Below the pieces are notes generated by a model that searched no databases, was not told the DNA's origin, and saw nothing but the letters and a program-made list of their open reading frames with translations. 64,000 nt of DNA from Moritella viscosa (GTDB lineage: Bacteria > Pseudomonadota > Gammaproteobacteria > Enterobacterales > Moritellaceae), in the NCBI GenBank assembly GCA_000953735.1, contig LN554852.1, positions 124,001-188,000 on the forward strand, given 5' to 3'. Shown here one piece after another: positions 46,676 through 57,163 of the stretch (position 1 is the first letter of the stretch; each line of letters begins with the position of its first letter). Made by a program: the position numbers and the translations under genes.

Positions 46676-47983
46676 CTATTTTGTATTAGCTTGACTGAGT
46701 GTTTGGTCGATGTAAAAGGTTAGTTTTTGCATAATCTTGGTTAATGCGCCTTTGTTCTTCTCTACGACACTTTTTGCTTGTTGTCCCATGACCACTGCAA
46801 TCTCTGGCTGTGTCATCAATTCATTTATTTTATTGGCTAATTCAAGCTCATTATTAACGACCGCAACCCCATCACATACAAGTAATTGAGCTGTTACGTC
46901 AGCAAAATTATAATAACTTGGACCTGTGATACATGCTTTTGATAATGCGGCAGGTTCTAATAAGTTATGTCCACCGACTTTATCCCCAATTAAACTTCCG
47001 CCCATAAAGCAAATATCACTGGCAGCGAGTAGAATTGGCATCTCACCCATACTGTCTCCTAAATAAACGTCAATGTTATTTAGATTATCTGTCGCTTTAG
47101 TTTGGCTGCGTCGTTGTGTGTGTGGAAATTTATCTAAGCAGCGTGTCGCAACATCATCGAAGCGTTCTGGATGGCGTGGTACCAATATTAATAATGCATC
47201 ATGATGTTGTTGTTTTACTTTTTCAAATGCGGCAAGCACGATTTCATCTTCACCTTTATGCGTACTTGAGGCGATGACGACAGGGCGTTGTTTACCAAAC
47301 TGCTCGCGCAGTGATAAGCCATGATTGATGATGGTATCTGAGAACTGGATATCAAATTTAACGGTACCAGTGACAGAAAGCTGCGTTTGGCTTAACCCCA
47401 ACGTTTTAAAACGGCGTAGATCATTTTCATCTTGACATAAAATATGGGTCAATTTTTGTAATGGCGATGAAAACAATGATTGAAACCGTTGGTATTTTTG
47501 TTGTGATTTTTCTGATAATCGTGCATTGACGACTATAGTTGGAATATTTTCATCGTTACAAATAGTCAGCATATTAGGCCATAACTCGGTTTCCATAATT
47601 AAACAAAGTGTTGGCTTCATGCGGCTAATAAACTGCTTTATCGCACAAGGGTAATCTGCAGGAAAGTATCTGTGTTCGATGTTACCTGTTAAGGCCGCAA
47701 CACGCTCTGCACCAGTACTCGTTGTCGTCGTAATGAGTAATGGTTGTTCAGGGTAGTGTTGTTGTAAGGCATTGATAATGGGGGTGGCTGCAATAACCTC
47801 TCCTACCGAAACGGCATGGAACCAGATCGGTTGCTGTGATTGCGCTAATTCCGGTGTGATACCTACAAACTCTTTCCAGCGTTCCCCAACCGGTGGTTTA
47901 CCTTTTTTTGTCTTTAACAGTAGAGAAAATATCAAGGGTGAAGTTGCATAAAGTAACGCGGTGTAAAGTGAGCGGCTAAGCAT
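46676..47983 (-). CDS. waaA: 3-Deoxy-D-manno-octulosonic acid transferase
   Basis: A 435-residue GT30 enzyme that transfers Kdo from CMP-Kdo to lipid IVA. The N-terminal membrane anchor is followed by PPVGERWKEFVG, WFHAVSVGEVIAATPII, LLITTTTSTGAERV, the central VNARLSEKSQQKY and the C-terminal GGSLIGDKVGGHNLLEPAALSKACITGP. With kdkA close by, the product is likely the single-Kdo inner core. Confidence 0.95.
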   Translation of the reverse strand: MLSRSLYTALLYATSPLIFSLLLKTKKGKPPVGERWKEFVGITPELAQSQQPIWFHAVSVGEVIAATPIINALQQHYPEQPLLITTTTSTGAERVAALTGNIEHRYFPADYPCAIKQFISRMKPTLCLIMETELWPNMLTICNDENIPTIVVNARLSEKSQQKYQRFQSLFSSPLQKLTHILCQDENDLRRFKTLGLSQTQLSVTGTVKFDIQFSDTIINHGLSLREQFGKQRPVVIASSTHKGEDEIVLAAFEKVKQQHHDALLILVPRHPERFDDVATRCLDKFPHTQRRSQTKATDNLNNIDVYLGDSMGEMPILLAASDICFMGGSLIGDKVGGHNLLEPAALSKACITGPSYYNFADVTAQLLVCDGVAVVNNELELANKINELMTQPEIAVVMGQQAKSVVEKNKGALTKIMQKLTFYIDQTLSQANTK

Positions 47984-48116
47984 CTGGTATTCCCTTCTGT
48001 ATCAATATGAGCAATGTGATAATATCATCATAAACTAATAGTTCGTTCTTGAATCATTAAATTTAATCTTTAATACGGATATCATAGAACGAAAAAAATT
48101 ATATTTAAGGTGTAGC

Positions 48117-48437
48117 ATGGATAGTTTTAAACATATTTCAATTAATGAGGTCCAACAATTAATCAGTGATAGTACAGGTGTTAAAATTGTCGATATTCGC
48201 GACCCTCAATCATTTACTGATGGACATATTGAAGATTCATTGCATCTTACTGATTCAGTGTTAGGTAACTTCATGCAGCAAACTGACTTTGATGTGCCTG
48301 TTGTGGTTGTTTGTTATCATGGCCGTAGTAGCCAAGGTGCGGCGCAATATTTAGTGGAACAAGGTTTTGAAAACGTATACAGCATGGACGGTGGGTTTGA
48401 AGCTTGGCGTCGAGAATGTGCGTTTGTGACAAAATAG
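48117..48437 (+). CDS. glpE: Thiosulfate sulfurtransferase GlpE
   Basis: A 106-residue single-domain rhodanese. The active-site loop [16 protein letters not shown] holds the catalytic Cys, and [17 protein letters not shown] is the conserved front. It transfers sulfur from thiosulfate to cyanide or thioredoxin in vitro. It is followed directly by glpG, as in E. coli, but no glp regulon genes are near. Confidence 0.94.
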   Translation: MDSFKHISINEVQQLISDSTGVKIVDIRDPQSFTDGHIEDSLHLTDSVLGNFMQQTDFDVPVVVVCYHGRSSQGAAQYLVEQGFENVYSMDGGFEAWRRECAFVTK

Positions 48438-48445
48438 GTAATAGC

Positions 48446-49294
48446 ATGATTGAGATTGGTGTAATTAATAATCCACGTATGGCGCAGGCTTTTGTAGATT
48501 ATTTAGCAGTGCAAAAAATTGATTCGAAAGTCGCACAAACAGAAGACGGGTTTGCGATTTGTCTACCTGCGATGACCCATGTTGAAGTTGCATCACAAGA
48601 ACTCGATATGTTTTTGGCTGACCCTTATCAAGATAAATACCAAGCCGCGTCTTGGGATGTCGCTGATACGCGTACGGCAAATTTTAGTTATGCTTCGGGT
48701 AATATGTTGTCCAACTTTTTAGTGCATGCCGGTAAAGTGACCCTCACTATTTTTATTTTGAGTGTGGCTGTCTTTGCAGCGATGTATTTTAGCATGTTGA
48801 CACAAAATGAATTTATCTATGCTGCGTTGCATTTTCCTTTTGATTTAAGTATTAGCTCACTGAGTGAGGTTTGGCGTTTATTCACCCCTGCGCTCATGCA
48901 TTTTTCAGTCTTGCACCTAGTATTTAATTTATTATGGTGGTGGTATCTTGGTGGCCAAATTGAAAATAAGCTGGGCAGTAAAAAATTATTACTGTTGTTT
49001 TTAGTTGCTGCGTTAATACCCAATATCGGTCAGTTTTTATTAGCAGGACCTAACTTTGGTGGTTTATCGGGTGTGGTTTATGCCTTGGTCGGTTATATTT
49101 GGTGGACAGGTTGGTTAGCGCCAACACAGGGTATTAGTTTACCCAAGCCTTATGTTGGTTTTATGCTGGTTTGGCTTGTGCTCGGCTTTTTCCCAATATT
49201 TGGTTTTAATGTTGCTAACGCTGCACATGTACTTGGTTTAATGGTTGGTTGTGGCCAAGCATTTTTAGACCATAAATTTAAATCTTCTAATTAG
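48446..49294 (+). CDS. glpG: Rhomboid intramembrane serine protease GlpG
   Basis: A 282-residue rhomboid protease with an N-terminal cytoplasmic domain (1-85) and six transmembrane helices. Catalytic residues are in place: Ser208 in [13 protein letters not shown] and His261 in NAAHVLGL; the WR motif appears as [14 protein letters not shown] and the HxxxN-type segment as [16 protein letters not shown] set the start at the ATG at 48446, eight bases past the glpE stop with AGGTAATAGC before it. Confidence 0.95.
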   Translation: MIEIGVINNPRMAQAFVDYLAVQKIDSKVAQTEDGFAICLPAMTHVEVASQELDMFLADPYQDKYQAASWDVADTRTANFSYASGNMLSNFLVHAGKVTLTIFILSVAVFAAMYFSMLTQNEFIYAALHFPFDLSISSLSEVWRLFTPALMHFSVLHLVFNLLWWWYLGGQIENKLGSKKLLLLFLVAALIPNIGQFLLAGPNFGGLSGVVYALVGYIWWTGWLAPTQGISLPKPYVGFMLVWLVLGFFPIFGFNVANAAHVLGLMVGCGQAFLDHKFKSSN

Positions 49295-49311
49295 AAATTA
49301 TCGAGAGAATA

Positions 49312-50733
49312 ATGGAAATCATTTTACCTGACTTTAACAATGCAAAAATATTAGTCGTTGGCGATGTAATGTTAGATCGTTATTGGACGGGCGATTCGAG
49401 TCGTATTTCTCCCGAGGCGCCAGTCCCTATTGTTAAAGTGAATAATGTTGAAGATCGCCCTGGTGGTGCCGCTAACGTTGCGCTTAACCTTGCGGCTTTA
49501 GGCGCTAGTGCAAAACTTTTAGGCTTAACGGGTAATGATGAAGCTGCACAAGCGCTATGCGGGAAAATGAATGCTGTTGATGTTATTTGTGATTTTTTGC
49601 AATTAGATGATTATCCAACGATCACTAAATTACGTGTATTAAGCCGTGGTCAGCAAGTGATTAGATTAGATTTTGAAGAATCAGTTGCGGCAGTCGATAC
49701 CCAACCTTTAGTCGCCAAAACGATTGATAATTTTTCGGATTATTCAGTCATGATCGTATCGGACTATAACAAAGGTGCCTTGGTTGAAGTGCAACAAATG
49801 ATCCAAGCAGCAAAGCAACAAGGCGTTAAAGTTTTTGTTGATCCAAAAGGCTGTGATTTTGAAAAATACCGTGGTGCGACCTTGTTAACGCCAAATTTAT
49901 CGGAATTTGAAGCGGTTGTTGGATACTGTAAGAATGAACAAGACCTTGTTGATAAAGGCCGAAAATTAATTACTGAATATGATCTCGAAGCGTTATTAGT
50001 TACGCGTAGTGAAAAAGGCATGACCTTAATTCGAGCTGAGCAAGATGAATTTCACCTTCCTGCATTAGCGCAAGAAGTGTATGACGTGACAGGTGCTGGC
50101 GATACTGTTATTTCAGTATTAGCGGCGGCTGTATCTGCGGGTACATCACTCGAAGAAGCTTGCGCATTAGCAAATGCGGGGGCAAGCGTTGTCGTTGCTA
50201 AAATTGGTACTTCGACGGTAAGTCCGATTGAATTAGCTAACTCTGTTTACGGCTCTCATGAAAGTGGGTTTGGCGTATTAAGCGAAGAACAGTTAAAAAT
50301 TGCGGTTAAATCAGCTAAGTTACGTGGCGAAGAGATTGTCATGACTAATGGTTGTTTTGATATTCTGCATGCGGGTCACGTGTCTTATTTAAATTCGGCA
50401 CGTAAACTGGGGCAACGTTTAATTTTGGCGGTTAATTCTGATGCTTCTGTACGTGGCTTAAAAGGATCTGGTCGTCCGATCAATACTTGTGACCGCCGTA
50501 TGACAGTTCTTGCTGCCTTAGGTGCCGTTGATTGGGTTGTAGAGTTTGTTGAAGAAACACCAGAGCGTTTAATCTCTGAATTGCTACCTGATGTATTAGT
50601 TAAAGGTGGTGATTACAAAGTGGAAGAGATCGCTGGGCATAAACAAGTGCTGGCGAATGGTGGCAAAGTTAATATCTTACAATTCGAAGATGGTTGCTCT
50701 ACGACTGCGATCATTAATGCGATTAAAAGTTAA
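49312..50733 (+). CDS. hldE: Bifunctional heptose 7-phosphate kinase/heptose 1-phosphate adenylyltransferase
   Basis: A 473-residue fusion making ADP-heptose for LPS core. Residues 1-320 are a PfkB-type kinase ([52 protein letters not shown] with the catalytic Asp). The C-terminal part is a nucleotidyltransferase ([28 protein letters not shown]). Both active sites look complete. It follows glpG after 17 bases and supplies the sugar donor for the heptosyltransferase encoded upstream. Confidence 0.97.
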   Translation: MEIILPDFNNAKILVVGDVMLDRYWTGDSSRISPEAPVPIVKVNNVEDRPGGAANVALNLAALGASAKLLGLTGNDEAAQALCGKMNAVDVICDFLQLDDYPTITKLRVLSRGQQVIRLDFEESVAAVDTQPLVAKTIDNFSDYSVMIVSDYNKGALVEVQQMIQAAKQQGVKVFVDPKGCDFEKYRGATLLTPNLSEFEAVVGYCKNEQDLVDKGRKLITEYDLEALLVTRSEKGMTLIRAEQDEFHLPALAQEVYDVTGAGDTVISVLAAAVSAGTSLEEACALANAGASVVVAKIGTSTVSPIELANSVYGSHESGFGVLSEEQLKIAVKSAKLRGEEIVMTNGCFDILHAGHVSYLNSARKLGQRLILAVNSDASVRGLKGSGRPINTCDRRMTVLAALGAVDWVVEFVEETPERLISELLPDVLVKGGDYKVEEIAGHKQVLANGGKVNILQFEDGCSTTAIINAIKS

Positions 50734-50786
50734 TGCTATTTAAATACATGGGTGACTAGCTGATTGTATTCGTGATGTAAATTGAT

Positions 50787-50819
50787 AAAGGAGTAGGCTT
50801 GGCGGCTTACTCCTTTTTT
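50787..50819. terminator. Bidirectional terminator after hldE
   Basis: AAAGGAGTA and TACTCCTTT form the stem, with a T run after it on the plus strand and an A run on the other side. It lies between convergent hldE and the FliL-like gene. Confidence 0.75.
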
Positions 50820-50821
50820 GA

Positions 50822-51220
50822 TTACATTAATATATATTTGGTAAATAATAGGTTCTCAATAACGGCTTCACCACTTTCTTGTTTTAGTAAGCTGTTCACT
50901 TCATTTTGGATCATTTTTCTGACCTCTTCTCGGCCTGTGAGAGAGCGTAAATGTTGTGGTGATTGCTGACCTAATAATGAAATTATTTTATCTCTGATCA
51001 AGGGCTCATGTTTTTCAATCACAGTTAATTTTTTTTTATCTGCCAGCATAAATTCTATAGAGACGCTGATGAAACCAATTTTGTTTGTTTCACTGATATA
51101 GTTTGTAATAATATCGGGCTCTAGGCCGAAATAAATATACACAGGTTTATCGTTAGCAGATACGGCAGTGGAAGATAGTGAGGCCGTGATCATACACAAA
51201 AGCCAGAATAATTTTTTCAT
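50822..51220 (-). CDS. FliL-like protein with signal peptide
   Basis: A 132-residue protein with a cleavable-looking signal peptide (KLFWLLCMITASLSSTAVSA, cut near residue 22). The mature part resembles the periplasmic domain of FliL, the stator-associated flagellar protein: VYIYFGLEPDIITNYI, FISVSIEFMLADKKKL, and a C-terminal LRSLTGREEVRKMIQNEVNSLL. True FliL is membrane-anchored; this orphan has lost the anchor and is away from flagellar genes. A similar FliL-like gene next to ubiC/ubiA is known in Vibrio- and Shewanella-type genomes, as I recall. Its role is unknown. Confidence 0.7.
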   Translation of the reverse strand: MKKLFWLLCMITASLSSTAVSANDKPVYIYFGLEPDIITNYISETNKIGFISVSIEFMLADKKKLTVIEKHEPLIRDKIISLLGQQSPQHLRSLTGREEVRKMIQNEVNSLLKQESGEAVIENLLFTKYILM

Positions 51221-51358
51221 TTACCGTATCCTTAGTTAAATGGGGCGTGAAAATAGGGTCGTTGTGGGTCAGTATACTCACTTTCAAATGATTAATTAAA
51301 TAAATCAGTTAACAACTTGTGTCCTTGCTTACAATCTTGGTCTGAATAGCAGATAATT

Positions 51359-51991
51359 ATGCCTGATTTCGTTGTTGAAAAAGTAATTTATAATATGTCA
51401 GACAATATAAAAAATACACAAACGAGTGAGCAGACATTACTAAACTATCCTATTGGCTGTGATTCGAAGTGGTTGTGGCCAACTATATTAGAAGAAAAAC
51501 TATCTGCGAATCTTTATGATTGGCTCGTTGATACGGGGTCATTAACTGCTAGATTGAAGCAACATTGTCAGACATTTACGGTTGAAATATTAGCTGAAGG
51601 CCATTATCAATTATCCGACGATGAAAAGATTAGATTAAACCTAACAGATAACTTAGGTTTTGTTCGTGAAGTACTATTAAAACTTGATGGCGTACCTTGG
51701 GTCTTTGCGCGTAGCGTTATCCCGTTAAATACGCTAACTGCACCAGGTGGTGAACTGGAGCAGTTAGGGAATCGTTCATTAGGTAGCGTATTGTTTAGCG
51801 CACCAGATATGCAACGTAGTGAAATTGAAATAGCTGAATTTCATTCACACAGTAAAGTATATTCATTGTCTCATCTGTTTTCATCTGCTCCTAAAGCATC
51901 GTTATTCGGGCGTCGTTCGTGTTTTCTATTAGGTGGGCAGTCATTACTTGTTTCTGAAGTGTTTTTACCTGATGCCTTAGCGTATAAATAA
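51359..51991 (+). CDS. ubiC: Chorismate lyase
   Basis: A protein of up to 210 residues that makes 4-hydroxybenzoate and pyruvate from chorismate, the first committed step of ubiquinone synthesis. Family markers are FVREVLLKLDGVPWVFARSVIPLNTL (active-site Arg), LGNRSLGSVLF and FGRRSCFLLGGQSLLVSEVFLP. The start is uncertain: ATG at 51359 or 51395, neither with a clear ribosome site. It is followed by ubiA after 18 bases. Confidence 0.88.
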   Translation: MPDFVVEKVIYNMSDNIKNTQTSEQTLLNYPIGCDSKWLWPTILEEKLSANLYDWLVDTGSLTARLKQHCQTFTVEILAEGHYQLSDDEKIRLNLTDNLGFVREVLLKLDGVPWVFARSVIPLNTLTAPGGELEQLGNRSLGSVLFSAPDMQRSEIEIAEFHSHSKVYSLSHLFSSAPKASLFGRRSCFLLGGQSLLVSEVFLPDALAYK

Positions 51992-52009
51992 TAAAAGGAC
52001 GTTAACTCT

Positions 52010-52870
52010 ATGTCGTTCATGACATCAAAAATGAAAGATTACATACAGCTTACTCGTATGGATAAGCCTATTGGTACCTTGCTGTTATTGTGGCCAACGC
52101 TGTGGGCGCTGTGGATTGCAGCTGAAGGGCTCCCTAAGTTAGATGTGCTCTTCGTGTTTACATTGGGGGTTATTTTAATGCGTGCGGCGGGGTGTGTCAT
52201 TAATGATTTTGCTGATCGGCATGTTGATGGTCATGTAAAACGCACTGAAAATAGGCCGCTTGCTTCTGGGCGTATATCAAGCCGTGCAGCGTTGATATTT
52301 TTCTTTTGCTTAACCTTGCTGGCTTTTTTACTTGTGTTAACCATGAATACATTGACGATTCTATTATCGTTTGTGGGGGTAGGCCTTGCCGCGTGCTATC
52401 CATTTATGAAGCGTTATACCCATCTACCTCAAGTTGTATTAGGTATGGCATTTGGTTGGGCTATTCCGATGGGTTTTGCGGCGCAACTAGATACTGTACC
52501 GAGTTATGCATGGTTATTATTTGTGGCAAATATTTTATGGACTGTTGCTTACGATACCTTATATGCCATGGTTGACCGAGATGATGATTTAAAAATTGGC
52601 ATTAAATCTACCGCGATTTTATTTGGTAAAAAAGATAAATTGATCGTAGGGTTATTACAATTGTCATCATTATTATGCCTTGGCATACTTGGCTGGTTAT
52701 TAGTATTACCGGCGGTATACTTTGTGGGATTAATACTCGTTGCAGGCTTGTTTGTTTATCAACAAAAGTTGATCGTAGATCGTGATAGAGATTCTTGTTT
52801 TAAAGCGTTTTTACATAATAATTATGTCGGTATGATTATTTTTGCGAGTCTATTTTTAAGTTACTTATAG
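52010..52870 (+). CDS. ubiA: 4-Hydroxybenzoate polyprenyltransferase
   Basis: A 286-residue integral membrane enzyme with about eight or nine helices that attaches the octaprenyl chain to 4-hydroxybenzoate. Both Asp-rich motifs are present: [23 protein letters not shown] and [22 protein letters not shown]. The start [30 protein letters not shown] is typical. Operon with ubiC; a terminator follows. Confidence 0.96.
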   Translation: MSFMTSKMKDYIQLTRMDKPIGTLLLLWPTLWALWIAAEGLPKLDVLFVFTLGVILMRAAGCVINDFADRHVDGHVKRTENRPLASGRISSRAALIFFFCLTLLAFLLVLTMNTLTILLSFVGVGLAACYPFMKRYTHLPQVVLGMAFGWAIPMGFAAQLDTVPSYAWLLFVANILWTVAYDTLYAMVDRDDDLKIGIKSTAILFGKKDKLIVGLLQLSSLLCLGILGWLLVLPAVYFVGLILVAGLFVYQQKLIVDRDRDSCFKAFLHNNYVGMIIFASLFLSYL

Positions 52871-52891
52871 GGTTTATGTACGTAACATAAT

Positions 52892-52917
52892 AAAAAAGGA
52901 GCCTAAGCTCCTTTTTT
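52892..52917. terminator. Bidirectional terminator after ubiA
   Basis: AAAAAAGGAGC and GCTCCTTTTTT form a stem with a four-base CTAA loop, between the convergent genes ubiA and plsB. Confidence 0.88.
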
Positions 52918-52987
52918 ATTATTCGCGATATGTAATGCTGAGGATCTATCGTTAATCTAACTAAATATCCTCACCGATGAAGCTTAG

Positions 52988-55435
52988 TTAGGTATCGTTA
53001 GATTGTTGACTAAGCATTACATCCGAGATTGTTTGCTTCACTTCAAGCGTGGTTAAGCTTCTGACTATATTCGCTAACTGACTAATTTTATCGGCTGTGG
53101 CAGTGCCTGCATCTGATAAATAGTGCAGTTCTTGGAGTTTATTAATAAAGATAGCGAGCACTTTCTTATCAAAAAATTCTGGCGCACTCACACCGTTTAG
53201 CGATGATAAACGTTCGGCAATTAACTGACTACGATCTTCGAGCTGGCTCTTTTCAATGACTTGGTTATGCTCTAATACGGTCAGTACAATCGCATAACGT
53301 TGTAGTGTTTCTTGGATGCTTGCAGCAAGTAGTCTCAGTGACATTAAGTGTTCGTTAACCGGTATAATGACACTGTCACTATTGACGATTAACCCCTGTG
53401 TCTGCATCTCAATTAACGTATCAGTGATACAATCATCTAATTCATGGTCTGAATATTTCAAGTATAATTCCGCTTTAATTAACGGGTAAAGCTGACGAAC
53501 TTTAGCGTTAATTTCATCTACGTTTGTCTGTGGCTTTTCAGTCACAATTGCTGCAATTAATGACGGCAGTGCAAACAGGTGCAAAATATTGTTACGGTAG
53601 AAGGTTAATAGTACGGCTTGCTCGTATGACATCGATAGCATTTGTCCTAAGCTATCTTCACGTACGGTGAACTTTTTCAGTGAGATTGCTTGATCTACGA
53701 TTTCTTCTGCACTGTTTTCAGGCAAGGTACTGAATTCACTATACGGGTTATTACGCAGTAGTTTTAAGTAACTATCAATTTGTTGAACTAAAATTTCTCG
53801 GCTTAAAGCTTTATGTGGGGCTGCGTGTAGAATCAATGCGCAAATAGTTAAGGCATTTACCGCAGCGGCACTATTGATATTCACCATCACCTGATTTGCA
53901 AGGTCACGTGTTGTTTGATTTAACCATTCAGGCTGTTCTTCAACCGGCATATTCATGTCATCACGCCAGTTTTCAACGTGCTTATTTAAATATTGGTTAA
54001 GGTTGATCGGTTCACCAAAGTTAACAAATGCTTGGCCGTAATTTTTAAGCTTTTTGGCGATCCCAAATACTTGGAATAGACTTTCTTTCTTTTTGTTAGC
54101 CCCGGATAATTCTTTTACGTAGGTGCTTACTTCCATTACATGATCGTAGCCTAGATATACCGGCACTAACGTAATTGGTCGGCTTTGCTCTCTTAACATC
54201 GCTTGTAAGGTCATGTTAAGCATACCTGTTTTTGGCGGTAATAAGCGTCCTGTACGGCTGCGGCCACCTTCGGTAAAGAACTCAACAGAATAGCCTTTCG
54301 AGAATAACAAACTTAGATATTCTCTAAAGATAGTTGCGTAAAGTTTATTGCCTTTAAACGTCCGGCGTAAAAAGAATGCACCACCACGACGGAACATAGG
54401 GCCTGCAGGGAAGAAGTTAAGATTAATACCAGCGGCAATGTGTGGAGGGATCAAACCTTCATTGTAAATCACATAAGAAATAAGTAAGTAATCCATGTGG
54501 CTACGATGACAAGGCATAAAGACAATTTCATGGCCATCAGCAGCAAGTTTACGCACTTGTTCTGCGTTATTTACCTTGATCCCACTGTAGATTTTATTCC
54601 ATAACCAGCCCAGAAAATTACTGGTGTTTTTGACTAGTTTATAAGAAAAATCACTGACAATTTCATCAATATAATCATTGGCACGTTTCTCCGCCTTTTT
54701 CGCTGAAATATTATGTTCTGCGATTTCAATTTGGATGGCTTTTTTAACTTCTGGATTACGTAGCAGTTGCTCAAATAGTTGATAGCGATTCGGTAGTTTA
54801 GGACCTGAGGCTGCTAATTTCTGACGACTGAAGTGGATTTTGGCGACACGAATTAATTTTTGCGCCAGTTTTTCATCAGTGCCATGCTGATCGGCCATGA
54901 AACGTAGTGATACAGGTTTATTAAAACGGACTAAGTTATCTTTGCGATTAAGACCCACAATGATTGTTTTACGTAAACGGCTTGGTGAAATACTGTTTGC
55001 TAATGACAGTAGTGGTATTTGACCTTCTTTACCGGGTGCGCGTCCCCAGAACAATGCCACTGGCATTAACTGAATATCAAGGGCTTTATCATCTTTGTGT
55101 AAACGTAATAGCTGTTGAAATTCGTCAAAAAATACGTCGGTATCTTTTACTCGGCCGAAGAGTGGCGCTGGGTTATCTAAGCAAACATAACTGGGAATAA
55201 TGACCCCGTTAACTTTGATTGGTGTTAGCGGATCGGGCAACTCTAGCTCTTTACAAGCTCGTTGTAATGCAACGAGATCGGTCATCGATTTAGTTTTTAA
55301 AGCGTAAACAATAGGACGTGCTAAATCTAGATTTAACGCATCAACGGGGTTATCTGGTACGTACTGAGATTTAACTAAGCCGTTAACGAAACTTCGACTT
55401 AACATTGACGGTGTTTGTTGCATAGGTGTTATCAT
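52988..55435 (-). CDS. plsB: Glycerol-3-phosphate 1-O-acyltransferase PlsB
   Basis: An 815-residue inner-membrane acyltransferase making 1-acyl-glycerol-3-phosphate from acyl-ACP or acyl-CoA. The acyltransferase motifs are all visible: MPCHRSHMDYLLISYVIY (HX4D), GGAFFLRRTFKGNKLY, EFFTEGGRSRTGRLLPPKTG and ITLVPVYLGYDHVMEV. Length fits E. coli PlsB (807). Start at 55435; an ATG 12 bases further in is also possible. It is divergent from lexA, as in E. coli. Confidence 0.97.
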   Translation of the reverse strand: MITPMQQTPSMLSRSFVNGLVKSQYVPDNPVDALNLDLARPIVYALKTKSMTDLVALQRACKELELPDPLTPIKVNGVIIPSYVCLDNPAPLFGRVKDTDVFFDEFQQLLRLHKDDKALDIQLMPVALFWGRAPGKEGQIPLLSLANSISPSRLRKTIIVGLNRKDNLVRFNKPVSLRFMADQHGTDEKLAQKLIRVAKIHFSRQKLAASGPKLPNRYQLFEQLLRNPEVKKAIQIEIAEHNISAKKAEKRANDYIDEIVSDFSYKLVKNTSNFLGWLWNKIYSGIKVNNAEQVRKLAADGHEIVFMPCHRSHMDYLLISYVIYNEGLIPPHIAAGINLNFFPAGPMFRRGGAFFLRRTFKGNKLYATIFREYLSLLFSKGYSVEFFTEGGRSRTGRLLPPKTGMLNMTLQAMLREQSRPITLVPVYLGYDHVMEVSTYVKELSGANKKKESLFQVFGIAKKLKNYGQAFVNFGEPINLNQYLNKHVENWRDDMNMPVEEQPEWLNQTTRDLANQVMVNINSAAAVNALTICALILHAAPHKALSREILVQQIDSYLKLLRNNPYSEFSTLPENSAEEIVDQAISLKKFTVREDSLGQMLSMSYEQAVLLTFYRNNILHLFALPSLIAAIVTEKPQTNVDEINAKVRQLYPLIKAELYLKYSDHELDDCITDTLIEMQTQGLIVNSDSVIIPVNEHLMSLRLLAASIQETLQRYAIVLTVLEHNQVIEKSQLEDRSQLIAERLSSLNGVSAPEFFDKKVLAIFINKLQELHYLSDAGTATADKISQLANIVRSLTTLEVKQTISDVMLSQQSNDT

Positions 55436-55572
55436 TCTGTTATTTAAAGTGCGAGAGTGCTTACTTCAATAATATCAGATGTGTAGCCATAAATCTGTGT
55501 TTCAGCGCCAGCAAACGATTAATTCATTATTATCCAGATATACCCAAGGCTTATATTGCAAACTTGATAATA

Positions 55573-55608
55573 CTGTATATAATTACAAGAAACTGTATAT
55601 AAAACCAG
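55573..55608 (+). promoter_or_regulatory. Two LexA (SOS) boxes before lexA
   Basis: CTGTATATAATTACAA (55573-55588) and CTGTATATAAAACCAG (55593-55608) both fit CTGT-N8-ACAG with one mismatch each in the right half, exactly 20 bases apart, 12 bases before the lexA ATG. E. coli lexA also has two boxes; this implies autorepression. Confidence 0.9.
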
Positions 55609-55620
55609 TTAGGGTTCATG

Positions 55621-56244
55621 ATGAAAGCATTGACACAAAGACAAGCAGAAGTATTTGAATTAGTTAAACAACATATTAAAAATACTGGTATGCCACCTAC
55701 CCGAGCTGAAATTGCTAAGGAACTTGGTTTCCGTTCACCTAATGCTGCAGAAGAGCATTTAAAGGCATTAGCACGAAAGGGCCATATCGAAATTCTTGCG
55801 GGTACTTCTCGCGGTATTCGTTTGTTGGTTGATGCTGACGAAGCCAGTAATGACAGTGGTTTACCTTTAATTGGGCAGGTTGCCGCCGGTGAGCCAATTT
55901 TAGCGCAAGAACATATTGAAGCACACTATAATGTTGACCCTTCAATGTTTACGCCAACGGCAGATTTTTTACTGCGTGTACGTGGTGAAAGTATGCGTAA
56001 TATAGGGATTATGGATGGCGATTTATTAGCTGTACATAAAACTAAAAATATCAGTAAAGGCCAAGTTGTTGTTGCACGTGTTGACGATGAAGTTACTGTT
56101 AAGCGTTTTGAACAGCAGGACAATGAAATTTTACTGCATCCTGAAAATGACGAAATGAGCACAATTCGTGTTGATTTAAATTTCCAAAGTTTTGATATTG
56201 AAGGTGTCGCAGTCGGCATTATTCGTAATACCGATTGGATGTAA
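55621..56244 (+). CDS. lexA: LexA repressor
   Basis: A 207-residue SOS repressor/autoprotease. The winged helix [31 protein letters not shown] is nearly identical to E. coli. The Ala-Gly cleavage site is in GQVAAGEPI, and the Ser-Lys dyad is in [21 protein letters not shown] and [14 protein letters not shown]. The second of two adjacent ATGs (55621) gives the standard MKALTQRQ start. It is under its own SOS boxes. Confidence 0.97.
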   Translation: MKALTQRQAEVFELVKQHIKNTGMPPTRAEIAKELGFRSPNAAEEHLKALARKGHIEILAGTSRGIRLLVDADEASNDSGLPLIGQVAAGEPILAQEHIEAHYNVDPSMFTPTADFLLRVRGESMRNIGIMDGDLLAVHKTKNISKGQVVVARVDDEVTVKRFEQQDNEILLHPENDEMSTIRVDLNFQSFDIEGVAVGIIRNTDWM

Positions 56245-56271
56245 TCACACCTTATTACCCATCGTACTTGA

Positions 56272-56325
56272 AGATAGATAGTTAATAACCCTATTATTGA
56301 CTATCTATCTATCTATCTATCTATC
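56272..56325. repeat. CTAT tetranucleotide repeat with hairpin after lexA
   Basis: Six CTAT units (56301-56324) form the right arm of an imperfect hairpin whose left arm is GATAGATAGTTAATAA (56272-56287) with loop CCCTA. It starts 28 bases past the lexA stop. It may act as transcript end; the repeat itself is prone to slippage. Confidence 0.65.
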
Positions 56326-56501
56326 CTTCTTTACCCGATCACCATATTGAAATTTAGACATAATTTTCAAATCTTGCTTTAACATCACAGTTCTGATCAT
56401 CTTCTGCTTATTTATTTAATCCTTTTCTATACTCATGATTGGTTAGAAAAACAATTAAGTTTGTTTGATGATACGTTAGCGTAAATATAGGACTCGTTAT
56501 T

Positions 56502-56789
56502 ATGGAACAGCACTCTATTGCCGTGGATTTAGGTGAGAAGATTGATATTGCATCGATCACGGACCTCAAAGCTACACTCGATAAGCTTCCTCTTAACATT
56601 CACTCTCAAGTACTTGATGCGCGTAATGTTACTCATATAGACAGTTCCTCTTGCCAGCTTTTTTATGCTTATGCTCAGCATTTAATGAAACATAACACGA
56701 CCCTTGTCTTTCTATCACCGTCCGATAAATTTATTACCGTTGTTAAAGCGCTGGGGTTTGAATCTTATTTTAATTACGTATCAGTATGA
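56502..56789 (+). CDS. STAS-domain protein
   Basis: A 95-residue STAS (anti-sigma-factor-antagonist-like) protein, with VLDARNVTHIDSSSCQLFYAYAQHL holding the Asp-Ser-Ser phospho-acceptor region. Such proteins open chemotaxis-type operons in many marine gammaproteobacteria and may be phosphorylated by an associated kinase. It lies 10 bases before the cheY-like gene. Confidence 0.8.
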   Translation: MEQHSIAVDLGEKIDIASITDLKATLDKLPLNIHSQVLDARNVTHIDSSSCQLFYAYAQHLMKHNTTLVFLSPSDKFITVVKALGFESYFNYVSV

Positions 56790-56798
56790 GGTGTTCTA

Positions 56799-57161
56799 AT
56801 GAAACGAATATTAGCTGTCGATGACTCGGTATCCATTCGTGAAATGGTTCAATTCACCCTAAAACAGGCTGGTTATCATGTGGATGCCGCTGTTGATGGT
56901 GTGGATGGATTAGAAAAAGCTAAAACGGGACACTTTGATCTTATAATTTCTGATATCAATATGCCTCGTATGGACGGAATTAGCTTAATTAGGCAACTAC
57001 GTAATGAGCGAACTTATAAATTTACCCCTATCTTAATGTTAACCACCGAATCGGGCAGTGACAAAAAGATGGATGGTAAATCTGCTGGCGCGACAGGTTG
57101 GATAGTGAAACCCTTTAACCCTGAAAAACTCATTGCTACCGTGCAAAAAGTATTGGGGTAA
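56799..57161 (+). CDS. CheY-like response regulator
   Basis: A 120-residue stand-alone receiver domain with all key residues: acidic pair Asp8-Asp9 (LAVDDS), phosphorylation site Asp52 (IISDINMPRMDG), Thr in MLTTESG and Lys in WIVKPFNPEKL. It ends two bases before cheA and probably receives phosphate from it. Confidence 0.92.
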   Translation: MKRILAVDDSVSIREMVQFTLKQAGYHVDAAVDGVDGLEKAKTGHFDLIISDINMPRMDGISLIRQLRNERTYKFTPILMLTTESGSDKKMDGKSAGATGWIVKPFNPEKLIATVQKVLG

Positions 57162-57163
57162 GA

